Below are positions 28,376 through 37,075 of a DNA stretch of 64,000 nucleotides, piece by piece (the stretch's first letter is position 1; every line of letters begins with the position of its first letter). The stretch lies in assembly GCA_019913005.1 (NCBI GenBank), contig JAIOHL010000162.1, positions 62,001-126,000 on the forward strand, given 5' to 3'. Source of the DNA: Anaerolineae bacterium. GTDB lineage: Bacteria > Chloroflexota > Anaerolineae > Aggregatilineales > J027. A program made the translations under genes and the position numbers. The notes beneath the pieces were generated by a model, which was not told where the DNA came from, did not search any database, and saw nothing but the letters and a program-made list of their open reading frames with translations.

Positions 28376-30295
28376 ATGAATATAAAAGGGTTGAAACAAC
28401 GCGCTCACACCTTTGCGACGATGCCCATTAGCACCGCATTACGGGTAGCAATTGGTTTGATGACCGTGATTGTCACGCTCGTCACCATTTCGGATCTGAT
28501 GCCTGCTCCTTTGACAGGCGTCTATCTAGTGGAAGCCTCATGCGCTGCGATTCCGGGGGCGTCGCTCTATCAGCAAGATGAAGATGATAAAGTTGAATCT
28601 TTTACCATTCGTCTAACCTTGCCAGATGGTACGCCTTTAGCAGGTGTCTGCCTGACCTTCACTCGTGATCGTGGTCCCGGTGAAGCCCCAGAAATTGTGG
28701 CCCAATGTACCACTGATGCCGAGGGTAAGTGTACTGTCATGATTCCCGGCGGCGTCATTACTGTGAACTTTGGCAACACCAAGATTGGTGGTGTCCAAGT
28801 AGACAGTTCGCAAGGTCAGAATACACCCGGCCTTAATGATGCTTCATCAGGCGGACTCACCTATTATTTCCCGGCGGATGAACCCGCTGACGAACCTGTC
28901 GTTGCGACACCGGGTGATGGGGGCACCATTACCGTAGACCACGCCACAACCAATGAAGACGGCGGCTTAGAGCCATTACCCGGCAATCCCACCGGCGACT
29001 GGCCCGATCTTCCGCCCGATTTTGACGGGGGCACAACGGGTGGGGTTGACCCATTCCCATTTGGTGATTTACTCCCGCTGCCGGAAGGCACTGTCACAGT
29101 ACGTTTTACCCCCATCGTTTTGCAGACCATCGAGTTTTATAATCGTGCCTACTGCTACTATGCTACCCGCGCTGGTGGATATGCCCGTGCCCCTGCTGAT
29201 AGTGGTTCGTTCCTACCGGGCGGTGGACAATATTTCGATCTAGGGGCGGTGCTCAGTGGTGACAGTCGGCCTGCCCAAATTCTAATCGCCGAGGAACAAC
29301 CATTTGACATGGTGGTGCAGTGTTGGGGATGGCAGGGCACCGAACTGAAAGAAATCGGCACCAATACCCTATCGCAAGTTCGGGACAATTGGCGAGGACA
29401 GGCCTTGAGCGTTGCGGGTTCAGGCTTCAGTCTCAGCTATTCACTGCCCTATGACCTACCGGAAACCCAACCACAAAACCCGCGCCTACCCGACATTGCT
29501 GTGCTTTCGGATTTATCAGCCATTGCGGATTTGCCTGATAGCGCAAATTTGGGCGGTGTTGTGGCTGTACCGCGTGCCCGATTTAATGACGCGATTTTCG
29601 CTCCCGGTAATTTGCAATTAGCGAACAATCAGTTAACTTGGAGCTTTAGTGGCGAAAATCCAATTGGCGGGTTCAGAATCTATCGTAATGGCTATCTTAT
29701 TGGCTCAACACCCCCCGAAGCGCGTGGCTGGACAGGCGACGGCATCGTCGTGGCAGAATGTGGCGAGAATACGGAATTTACCGCGACCGCCTTTAGTGGA
29801 GGTCAAGAATCGCTACCCTCTAACGTGGTAACGGGTGAATCCCCGGACTGCGTGGCCCAAGTGACCGTTACTTTCGATCAACTGCTCTTAAATGACATGA
29901 ACGATTGTGATGGGGAACAATGTGGCACATTGCCCGAAATCTATGGGTATCTTTTGGTTAATGATTCGGCAGTATTTTTCGGTGGGGCCTCTAGCAGCCC
30001 TCAATATGCCAAGTTGAACTTGGGTGAGAGTTTCAGTTTCAATCAAATACTGGCACCGTTCGGCGCAACAAATCAGCTTACCGTCGGCCTGAGCGCCGAT
30101 GAGGGGCTATCCATTGAAGTTGCCCTATTTGACCATGATGCCGAAACATCCGACGACCTGCTATGTAGCTGGCAAGAACTTCTGCCGTCGCGGGATGCGG
30201 CGGGCTGGCAATCACAAAACGGCCGTACCATCAGCCGTGATGGAGTGGCAGGTGAAGCAACCTGTAATTTCAGTGTGGTTCTGACAGTGGAATAA
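28376..30295 (+). CDS. Large secreted or anchored protein with Ig/FN3-like domains
   Basis: 639 residues. One hydrophobic segment near residues 21-45 anchors or exports it. A first beta domain (about 65-140; FTIRLTLPDGTPLAGVCLTF) resembles carboxypeptidase-regulatory or Big-type folds. A Pro/Gly/Asp-rich linker follows. An FN3-like domain near 415-490 has the pattern LTWSFSGENPIGGFRIYRNG. The C-terminal domain contains paired Cys residues. No enzymatic motif was found. It lies five bases downstream of the M23 peptidase gene, which suggests a shared role in the envelope. Family unknown. Confidence 0.65.
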   Translation: MNIKGLKQRAHTFATMPISTALRVAIGLMTVIVTLVTISDLMPAPLTGVYLVEASCAAIPGASLYQQDEDDKVESFTIRLTLPDGTPLAGVCLTFTRDRGPGEAPEIVAQCTTDAEGKCTVMIPGGVITVNFGNTKIGGVQVDSSQGQNTPGLNDASSGGLTYYFPADEPADEPVVATPGDGGTITVDHATTNEDGGLEPLPGNPTGDWPDLPPDFDGGTTGGVDPFPFGDLLPLPEGTVTVRFTPIVLQTIEFYNRAYCYYATRAGGYARAPADSGSFLPGGGQYFDLGAVLSGDSRPAQILIAEEQPFDMVVQCWGWQGTELKEIGTNTLSQVRDNWRGQALSVAGSGFSLSYSLPYDLPETQPQNPRLPDIAVLSDLSAIADLPDSANLGGVVAVPRARFNDAIFAPGNLQLANNQLTWSFSGENPIGGFRIYRNGYLIGSTPPEARGWTGDGIVVAECGENTEFTATAFSGGQESLPSNVVTGESPDCVAQVTVTFDQLLLNDMNDCDGEQCGTLPEIYGYLLVNDSAVFFGGASSSPQYAKLNLGESFSFNQILAPFGATNQLTVGLSADEGLSIEVALFDHDAETSDDLLCSWQELLPSRDAAGWQSQNGRTISRDGVAGEATCNFSVVLTVE

Positions 30296-30303
30296 ATGGA
30301 CGA

Positions 30304-30327
30304 TGGGCCGACCTGAAAATCGGCCCA
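30304..30327. terminator. Bidirectional hairpin between convergent genes
   Basis: TGGGCCGA (30304-30311) pairs with TCGGCCCA (30320-30327) around an eight-base loop. The plus-strand tail is only moderately T-rich (ACTTGTTTAAT). The position between two convergent genes fits a terminator. Confidence 0.65.
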
Positions 30328-30333
30328 ACTTGT

Positions 30334-31464
30334 TTAATATCCTTTTTCGAGGTTGAGCGCACTTATATCATCACCCACCTCGGTCTCAACCATCCGGCTG
30401 TTCATTGCTCCGGCAAATGTCACCGCGACGGAATAGGCCCAATCCCGCGAGGCCTCAAATTGACGCTGATCTTCCTCATGCTGCCGATAGTAGTCCACTG
30501 CGGCATCATATTGTTCGCCGATCTTAGCCCCTCCCGCTACGTCCTGTACTCGCTGACGCGACATACCACCATCACGGCTATGGAGAGTGCGGGCAATCAA
30601 AATTGCTTCATTCGCGGTGGTAACATAAACCTCCCATATATCTTGATGGGTCAGAATTTCGACCATCAAGCCATCCTCTTCGCTCTTTTGCATACGGGAG
30701 CTTTGCTGCATAAGGTGGCGAAATTCAAAATTGCGAACTTCGTCGAATTTGAGGTTTCGTCCGGACGCACCGCCAAAAAAGGCACCCAGCAAACCCGTCG
30801 CCGGGGTCAAGCGTAGGACATGTCGATCTACGTCCACTTCGCAAATCTGGAAAGCAGGCGCAACTTCTCCCCCTTTTGACGAGGTTGCATCTTTAGATAA
30901 CCGCGTGGTTAACCCTTTGTTCGTTACGCCAAGCCACATCCCCGGAATTTGCTTTGGCAACTGTACCTGTTGGGCACGCGCCTTTACCTCACTCGGTTCG
31001 ACATCAATGCGCCGATGTGAAACCACTGGCCCGGTAATGGTGGCGCGGGCTGCACTCGGCGTTTTCGTGACCCCAAAAAGTTTCAGGGGGCACATTACAT
31101 ATTCGGCCAAGATGCGACCTGCTCTTTGGGCAGCATCGGCATATTCCCGATTTTGACCCGTCGGCCAATGCACCAATTCTGACCACTGGGGTTTTTGATC
31201 ATCTTCGTAGGCTACATAGAGGCCCAGACGCCAGCGATTTGTTTTTTGGTCAAACCCAACGACCACCGACTTGATATAATTCATGGCAAGTCGTGTACCG
31301 GGTAGACCGTGTTTTTCACCAAACGTCGCGGAGTAGTTGAGGATACCACTGCCTCGATTGACCTCAAACATCGCGGACATCGAATCAGGGTTATTACTGT
31401 CGTAGAGACGCCAACGACCTTCCTCAATTTGCAGTTCCGCATTCTCTGCAAGTATGACAGGCAT
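30334..31464 (-). CDS. Uncharacterised 376-residue protein
   Basis: No signal peptide or membrane helix. The N-terminus is beta-rich (AENAELQIEEGRWRLYDSNN). Later segments such as NRWRLGLYVAYED and LAEYVMCPLKLFGV give way to a second beta-rich block (MWLGVTNKGLTTRLSKDA to FQICEVDVDRHVLRLTP). A helical tail ends DISALNLEKGY. The alternation of two similar beta blocks might be an internal duplication. I do not recognise the family. It is monocistronic and convergent with the preceding gene. Confidence 0.6.
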   Translation of the reverse strand: MPVILAENAELQIEEGRWRLYDSNNPDSMSAMFEVNRGSGILNYSATFGEKHGLPGTRLAMNYIKSVVVGFDQKTNRWRLGLYVAYEDDQKPQWSELVHWPTGQNREYADAAQRAGRILAEYVMCPLKLFGVTKTPSAARATITGPVVSHRRIDVEPSEVKARAQQVQLPKQIPGMWLGVTNKGLTTRLSKDATSSKGGEVAPAFQICEVDVDRHVLRLTPATGLLGAFFGGASGRNLKFDEVRNFEFRHLMQQSSRMQKSEEDGLMVEILTHQDIWEVYVTTANEAILIARTLHSRDGGMSRQRVQDVAGGAKIGEQYDAAVDYYRQHEEDQRQFEASRDWAYSVAVTFAGAMNSRMVETEVGDDISALNLEKGY

Positions 31465-31647
31465 GATACAGTCCTCTATCTTTACAACTTTTATCTATCA
31501 CTATAGCATTAAACTACTGCCCAACGCCAAAAAACTAACCAAAATATAATAGGTCTCCTACGGATCGCATTGTTTTGAGGAGGCATCTGGTGATAAACTT
31601 AGGCATAAGGCAGAATAAATAAATCACACTATGCAGGATGGGTCACA

Positions 31648-32343
31648 ATGAAAATCCTTATTGTGGATGACGAAGAAGCGATACGCGACTCATTAAGCCA
31701 GAAGCTAACACGTGCTGGATTTCAGGTAAGCACTGCTGCCAATGGGCTAGAGGGGCTTCGTACTTTTCACACGGAACGACCAGACGTAGTGGTACTCGAC
31801 ATTGCCATGCCAGAAATGGATGGCTTGACGGTCTGCCAACGGATCCGTGAGGTGGCTGAAACCCCGATAATGATGTTAAGCGCACAGGCCGTTACTGAAG
31901 TGGACATTATTGAGGGGCTAAACGCGGGTGCGGACGAATATCTAATGAAACCTATCCGGGGCAATGAATTCGTTGCCCGTGTACAGGCGTTGCTGCGTCG
32001 CGCCCAAATGACCGCTGTGGAAGCTGAAAGTGGCTACAACGATGGCTATCTGAGTGTGGATTTGCAGCGCCGTCATGTGCATGTCAATGGTGAAAAGCGT
32101 CATCTAACCCCCACCGAGTTCAAGTTATTGGCCGTCCTACTCGAAAATTCGGGCCGAGTCGTGCCACAGCGAGAGCTTTTGGAGCAAGTCTGGGGCAAAG
32201 AATATATAGACGACATTTATTATCCGCGTGTCTACATCAGCCAACTCCGTCGTAAAATTGAACCGGATGCTGCTAACCCCACCTATATCCAAACTGAGCA
32301 TCGTGTCGGCTATCGTTTTGAAAAACAAAAACGACAAGGGTAG
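31648..32343 (+). CDS. OmpR-family response regulator
   Basis: 231 residues. Receiver domain (1-120): acidic pair in IVDDEEAIRD, phosphoacceptor Asp51 in VVVLDIAMPEMDG, the S/T switch region in MMLSAQ and the conserved Lys in YLMKPIRG. A winged-helix DNA-binding domain (130-228) has LTPTEFKLLAVLLENSG and IYYPRVYISQLRRKIEPD. It starts the two-gene operon with the histidine kinase 18 bases downstream and is the cognate transcription factor. Target genes are unknown. Confidence 0.94.
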   Translation: MKILIVDDEEAIRDSLSQKLTRAGFQVSTAANGLEGLRTFHTERPDVVVLDIAMPEMDGLTVCQRIREVAETPIMMLSAQAVTEVDIIEGLNAGADEYLMKPIRGNEFVARVQALLRRAQMTAVEAESGYNDGYLSVDLQRRHVHVNGEKRHLTPTEFKLLAVLLENSGRVVPQRELLEQVWGKEYIDDIYYPRVYISQLRRKIEPDAANPTYIQTEHRVGYRFEKQKRQG

Positions 32344-32360
32344 TTTAGTCTAGGAGCGTT

Positions 32361-34562
32361 ATGCTCACCCTCATCACCGTCACCCTGATAACCAATGGGC
32401 TAATGTTGACCCTAGCATTAGCTGCATTGTTTCTCATCCTATGGCAAAACGCCCGCCGGGAGATCAATATCTATTTCAGCCTATTTATGCTGGCGATGGT
32501 TACATGGTCGGCGGGGTCGCTACTCAGTCGGTCAACGGCACTCGTCACGGTAGATGAAGATTTGACGGTAGTCGGGTTAAACCTGTTGGAAATCGGGTTC
32601 GGGGGAGCGTGCATTGCGCTGTTTCTTTTGGTTTCGGCCCTCACAGATACGCGCAATCTTTTTACTTGGTCGCTGGCAATTGGCAGTGTTGCCGTTTTTA
32701 TCCTCAACAAAACGACTCTCAGTCTATTTGATGTCTCCTTTCAATACACAATTTCCGTCACGGGCGTCCTCAATTACACTTTCCCCATTGTAGATACCTT
32801 AGTGTATTTGGTGGTCGTGTCGGCAACTCTGATTAGCGTTTGGCAGAATCTCCCCAAAATCAAAGAGACCTCCATGATTTTAGGCTTGTTGGTTTTTTGT
32901 TTGGGGCAATTGGTCGTGCTGATTAGTCCTCGTTTGCGGGCATTAGGCAGCGCCGAACATACCGCTACCCTCGCCGCTCTAACGATTAGTTATGCCATTG
33001 TCCGCAGCCAAGTCATGGAACCGCTTATTGGTCGTGCTAAAGAACTTGAGGCCGTCCAGAAAATCGGTTTGGCGATCACAAGTAGCCTTGATCCGCGTGA
33101 AGCCCTCCAAACGATTGCGGCTCAAGCGGCAGGATTGCTCCGGATTGATGGTAGCCTGATTTTTCTGCGGCGTGACAATGAGCTTATCTTGGAGGCGGTC
33201 TATAATATCCCCGAAAAATTCTTGGGGGGACGCTTAACACTCCAAGAGGGCGTTGCCGGAAAAGTGGCTAGGGAACGTCGTGGATTTATGCTGCACGATT
33301 ATCGGCGCGAATGGCATGGTGTCCCTGATATTCCCATCGCCCAAAAAACGTTCGGGTCAGTGCTGGGTGTCCCCCTGATGTTCCGTGAAGACGTTGTGGG
33401 CGTCTTAGTGACAATTGAGGGAGTGGAGGGACGTCTTTTTACCAATGATGATCTTCACCTGCTGCAATTACTCGGCCCACAGGCGGCGGTTGCCATTACC
33501 AACAGCTTTCTATTTGAGAAAGAACGCGCCGTCGCTAACCAACTTGAGACCGTATTAATCAGCACTGAAAACCCGGTGATTTCGGTCAGCCACGACCTTA
33601 AAATCGTTTTCGCCAACCCTGCCGCAACGAATCTCATCACCAATGACCCCTTTCACGGTAGCCTTATTGGGAAATCCTTGCTAGATTTCATCCAAGTTGA
33701 CCTACTGCCACAAAATGTGCGTGGTTTGTTGCGTGATCTTCGGAAATCACGGTCACATATTTACGAAATTCACCTCAAAGATCATGACTATCTATGCCAC
33801 ATTGCCCGCTTGGAAAAACCGAATCGCGGTTGGGTGGCTGTTCTGAATGATGTCACACAGCTTAAAGAGATTGATCGTCTAAAAAGTCAAATGGTACGCA
33901 TGACCAGCCATGATTTGAAAAATCCGCTCTTTGCTACCATGACGTATATGCAACTGCTGGAGGAAGACGTAGAGGGAGTCGAAAGTGCCCAGCGCAATAT
34001 TGCCTCGATCTGGAAACAGTTGGATCGCATGGAACGCATTGTCAGTGGTATTTTGGATTTGGAAAAAGTGTCCAGCGGGGCGCCACCTTTCGAATTATGC
34101 AATTTACATCAGTTATTGAACAGCGCCGTCCGTTCCTACGAGGATATAGCCACCCGACGCGATCAATCGCTGAAGCTGGAATCGAATTTGACCGAAGCCT
34201 ACGTGCTGGGGGACGCCCCTCAATTGGAACAGGTCTTTTCCAATTTGATTGATAACGCCATCAAATTTACTCCTGAAGGGGGTTCTATTCGAGTGACTGC
34301 TGAGACCCAAGAAAGCAGCGTGATTATCTCGATTGAAGATACCGGGATGGGGATTCCGGTGGATGCCCAAAGCCAAGTCTTTGACCGCTATTTCCGCGTC
34401 AAAGGGGTTAAAGATAAAGTCCCCGGCTCAGGGGTGGGCTTGAGTCTGGTCAAAGCCATTGTAGATCGCCATCGCGGACGAATTTGGTTGCGGAGTGAGG
34501 AGGGTAAAGGCTCAACTTTTTTTGTGACCCTACCATTGGTTATCGCTGAACCCATTCTCTAA
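32361..34562 (+). CDS. Sensor histidine kinase with 7TM-type input, GAF and PAS-like domains
   Basis: 733 residues. The N-terminal 220 residues have about seven helices, beginning TNGLMLTLALAALFLILW, like the membrane input domain of 7TM-type histidine kinases. A GAF domain (about 235-390) starts IGLAITSSLDPREALQTI and a PAS-like segment (about 395-505) follows. The HisKA box has phosphoacceptor His517 (RMTSHDLKNPL). The HATPase domain shows the N box NLIDNAIKFTPEGG, G1 EDTGMGIPV and G2 GSGVGLSLVKAI. All kinase boxes are intact. It pairs with the OmpR regulator upstream. Confidence 0.93.
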   Translation: MLTLITVTLITNGLMLTLALAALFLILWQNARREINIYFSLFMLAMVTWSAGSLLSRSTALVTVDEDLTVVGLNLLEIGFGGACIALFLLVSALTDTRNLFTWSLAIGSVAVFILNKTTLSLFDVSFQYTISVTGVLNYTFPIVDTLVYLVVVSATLISVWQNLPKIKETSMILGLLVFCLGQLVVLISPRLRALGSAEHTATLAALTISYAIVRSQVMEPLIGRAKELEAVQKIGLAITSSLDPREALQTIAAQAAGLLRIDGSLIFLRRDNELILEAVYNIPEKFLGGRLTLQEGVAGKVARERRGFMLHDYRREWHGVPDIPIAQKTFGSVLGVPLMFREDVVGVLVTIEGVEGRLFTNDDLHLLQLLGPQAAVAITNSFLFEKERAVANQLETVLISTENPVISVSHDLKIVFANPAATNLITNDPFHGSLIGKSLLDFIQVDLLPQNVRGLLRDLRKSRSHIYEIHLKDHDYLCHIARLEKPNRGWVAVLNDVTQLKEIDRLKSQMVRMTSHDLKNPLFATMTYMQLLEEDVEGVESAQRNIASIWKQLDRMERIVSGILDLEKVSSGAPPFELCNLHQLLNSAVRSYEDIATRRDQSLKLESNLTEAYVLGDAPQLEQVFSNLIDNAIKFTPEGGSIRVTAETQESSVIISIEDTGMGIPVDAQSQVFDRYFRVKGVKDKVPGSGVGLSLVKAIVDRHRGRIWLRSEEGKGSTFFVTLPLVIAEPIL

Positions 34563-34597
34563 TCACCTTGTCCTTGCAGGGTAAATCGTCCTATTCT

Positions 34598-35638
34598 TCA
34601 TTCTTCTTCCCCGGCCAGATAAAATGAACGGATCGTCTCCACTGACCGATGCCCCAAATATTCCTGCACCTGTTCCGGCGTATAACCTGAATGAATCAGT
34701 TGTAATGCCCGCCAATGTCGAAAATCCTGTGGCGAAATATCTGGCAAACCAAGGGCTTTAGCGGCGCGATGTACGACCCGCCACGCCACAATTCGACTCA
34801 TGCGACTGCCTCGATAGCGTGGGTCATGGCTGATAAACAGTGGGATACTTGATCGCCATTCATCATTAGCCTCCCGTGCCTTCAAATAATCATAGATGGC
34901 CGGCAGAGTTGCGTGGAGGTGTAATACATGCTGATGCCTGCCTTTGCCTATCACTGTCAATTGCATCGCCTCAGATTTGCCTTGGCTAATCTTCGAAAAA
35001 GTGTCGGCATTTAAACTGAGAATCTCGCTGACACGTCCCCCCGTTTCAGCCAGAGCATGGAGCAAGGCCCGATTACGCAGTCGTTTGGTTTCCCATAATT
35101 CCGGGCGAGATGGGTCAGTCGCTGCCCGTATCGCGGGTGGCATAGGCTGAGTATCAAAAAACATCACGACGGCATTCAGGTCAGGTACGGGGTCAATTTG
35201 CTTTTCACGTTTGGTCTGATGATCCCGCCAGTATTCCCGCAATACATGGTTGGCATGATGTAGCCAATAGGGGTCAGGTAGCCATCGTTGGGTATCCATA
35301 TATTGGAACCAGTGCAGCACCCCAGCCACTCGTAATTCTACCGTTGCGCGGGCATAGGGTCGCTTATCACCGGACTGACGGCTAGAGGGTGCTTGTAGCC
35401 ACTGGGCGAAGTTCAGGAAAATCGGCTGATCGGCTTGACTGAAATCCTCTAGTTCGATTTCTTCGGCAGTGGTAAGGAACGTTTGTTGGATGGGGAGTTG
35501 GGAATCAAAATTTCGGTCAGCTAGATATTGAAAAAACAAGTCAATAGACCGTGCATATGCCGATAGGGTATGGATAGATCGGAGGTCGGCATGGTGAAGA
35601 TAGTGACGGTAGCTTTCGCCGAGGGTGTCTGGCTTCAT
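34598..35638 (-). CDS. Tyrosine recombinase (XerC/D-like) with altered HxxR box
   Basis: 346 residues from the ATG at 35638, with AGGGG upstream; a longer in-frame reading overlaps the neighbour. An N-terminal SAM-like DNA-binding domain (YRHYLHHADLRSIHTLSAYA) precedes the catalytic domain. Box I Arg is in ETGGRVSEIL, the beta-hairpin Lys in IGKGRHQHVLHLH, LGHRSVETI supplies the next His, and the nucleophile Tyr is in IRSFYLAGEEE. In the usual HxLRH box the first His is Gln (SPQDFRHWRALQL). No att repeats, excisionase or phage genes adjoin it, so it may be a domesticated or Xer-like enzyme. Confidence 0.85.
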   Translation of the reverse strand: MKPDTLGESYRHYLHHADLRSIHTLSAYARSIDLFFQYLADRNFDSQLPIQQTFLTTAEEIELEDFSQADQPIFLNFAQWLQAPSSRQSGDKRPYARATVELRVAGVLHWFQYMDTQRWLPDPYWLHHANHVLREYWRDHQTKREKQIDPVPDLNAVVMFFDTQPMPPAIRAATDPSRPELWETKRLRNRALLHALAETGGRVSEILSLNADTFSKISQGKSEAMQLTVIGKGRHQHVLHLHATLPAIYDYLKAREANDEWRSSIPLFISHDPRYRGSRMSRIVAWRVVHRAAKALGLPDISPQDFRHWRALQLIHSGYTPEQVQEYLGHRSVETIRSFYLAGEEE

Positions 35639-35663
35639 CACAGTCGAATCCCCTTGTGCAATG

Positions 35664-36695
35664 TTAAGATGGCAAAGTTCGCGGATTGAGGTTTTCAGGA
35701 AGTTGTGTCCAGTATATCTCTGATCCGAACATGGTATGAACGAACAGGCGCATATCAGGTGCAATGGTTAATCCTGCTAGCGGAGCGGAGAGTTCTGACC
35801 ACAACACGATTTCCACATCCGCGTTGATGCACCCACCTTTTTCGCGGCAAGTGTCGGGGTTCACGCGGCCTACAATTCCGCGCGTTCCCAATGAATATGC
35901 GAAATAAAGCCAGTTATCCGGGCCAACCACCATCGTCGTCACATTTTGCAATCCACTGACGAGGGGTTTCAAATCCTGTTCGCCGACTGGCACTCCGCCA
36001 AGTTCAAAATATTCAATCGCCCGCCGCGCACTGCCATTGTTGCCAACATAGATGTACTCGCCATCCACCACAATTCCTGTTGGGTTACGGAAACCTGTGG
36101 CGACCACGTTTAATGTGCCGTCCCGTTTGATATTGACCACATCATCTGTCGCAAATTGTGTAACATAAAACGAACCATCCTCAGCCGGTGCAAGGCCCCA
36201 AGGCGACCCCAGTCCCTGCTTGACGTTTTCGAGTGCCCGAGGTTCGGTTTGAATGTAGGACAAGGCGTTCCGCTGGAAATCTGCGACCCAAACAACAGGC
36301 CCTGCCGTCGTTCCCTCCTCCACATACAAGGTGTGTGTGTTTTGTACGCCTGCGATATAGGTAGTTGTGTCACCCGTCGTCGCGTTCAAGCGATACACCG
36401 TAAAGTCACCCGAACAAGAGGTGTACAAATAACCATCATAGAAGGTAATCCCATTCGGGCGCTGCACATTCCCCGAAAGAATTTTGAGGTCGCTTTGCAG
36501 CAGCGGCGTCATGGTAGCAGCAGCGTTGGGAGTTGGCGTCGGGCCATCCTGCCAAGCAAGCGCAAAATCATATGGGTTCGATCCAACGGCATCTGCGCGA
36601 TGTGTTGATAAAAGAATGCTTCCGACCAAAATTACCAAAACCAAGCTAATTCCAATACTTCCCAGAAAAAACGAGTGGCGCATGTTCCGATACAA
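35664..36695 (-). CDS. Membrane-anchored NHL/SMP-30-like beta-propeller
   Basis: 343 residues from a TTG at 36695, chosen because AGGAGG sits exactly six bases upstream; a GTG at 36755 would add 20 residues without a ribosome site. An N-terminal anchor or signal (SFFLGSIGISLVLVILVGSI) and a Pro/Thr linker lead to a propeller with blades such as QRPNGITFYDGYLYTS, SPWGLAPAEDGSFYVT, NPTGIVVDGEYIYVG and VVGPDNWLYFAY. Cys residues in DTCREKGGC may form a disulfide. Likely an extracytoplasmic binding protein or lactonase-like fold. No catalytic signature is evident. Confidence 0.7.
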   Translation of the reverse strand: MYRNMRHSFFLGSIGISLVLVILVGSILLSTHRADAVGSNPYDFALAWQDGPTPTPNAAATMTPLLQSDLKILSGNVQRPNGITFYDGYLYTSCSGDFTVYRLNATTGDTTTYIAGVQNTHTLYVEEGTTAGPVVWVADFQRNALSYIQTEPRALENVKQGLGSPWGLAPAEDGSFYVTQFATDDVVNIKRDGTLNVVATGFRNPTGIVVDGEYIYVGNNGSARRAIEYFELGGVPVGEQDLKPLVSGLQNVTTMVVGPDNWLYFAYSLGTRGIVGRVNPDTCREKGGCINADVEIVLWSELSAPLAGLTIAPDMRLFVHTMFGSEIYWTQLPENLNPRTLPS

Positions 36696-36811
36696 GATGA
36701 TCCTCCTAAACCGTTGTCGGGTTAAAACGAGTTCCATATTTCCGAATACTACCACCGACCCCTTGAGTTAGCCACGTGAAAATATCTACGAGTGGCTGAC
36801 GTGAATCGGCA

Positions 36812-36839
36812 TTGACAGACCCCTGTTCGTCAGTATAAT
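36812..36839 (+). promoter_or_regulatory. Consensus sigma-70-type promoter of tRNA-Leu
   Basis: TTGACA at 36812-36817 and TATAAT at 36834-36839, both perfect consensus boxes, are separated by 16 bases. The expected transcription start, near 36846, lies about seven bases before the tRNA. Confidence 0.85.
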
Positions 36840-36852
36840 TCTCTACCAATCA

Positions 36853-36936
36853 GCCCCGGTGGCGGAATTGGTAGACGCTGCAGGTTGAGGGCCTGTTGAC
36901 CTCACGGTCGTGAAGGTTCGAGTCCTTTCCGGGGCA
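36853..36936 (+). tRNA. tRNA-Leu (anticodon GAG)
   Basis: 84 bases. Acceptor arms GCCCCGG and CCGGGGC pair fully, with A as discriminator. The anticodon stem GCAGG/CCTGT encloses TTGAGGG with anticodon GAG, which reads CUC and CUU. The long variable arm (class II tRNA) and the TTCGAGT T loop are present. CCA is not encoded. Confidence 0.95.
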
Positions 36937-36940
36937 CACT

Positions 36941-36970
36941 AACACATGGAAATTTACCCATGTGTTTTTT
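36941..36970 (+). terminator. Intrinsic terminator of tRNA-Leu
   Basis: AACACATGG (36941-36949) pairs with CCATGTGTT (36958-36966), followed immediately by a T-run. It lies five bases after the mature tRNA end. Confidence 0.88.
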
Positions 36971-37075
36971 GTTCGCCGATATTTTGCCGTTTGCACCACC
37001 AGACTTGCTCAAAATGTCGCCTCTCAGTAAACTCATTCTATAGTTTGTCTTTGTGACGATCCGAGGGGCCATTAT

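Noticed and set aside
28864-29130. Long minus-strand open frames inside the secreted-protein gene
   Set aside because: They are Pro/Ser/Gly-rich shadows of the real plus-strand gene without ribosome sites.
34598-36695. Integrated element at tRNA-Leu carrying the recombinase
   Set aside because: The recombinase is about 1.2 kb from the tRNA, no direct repeat of the tRNA 3' end was noticed, and no phage or plasmid genes lie between.
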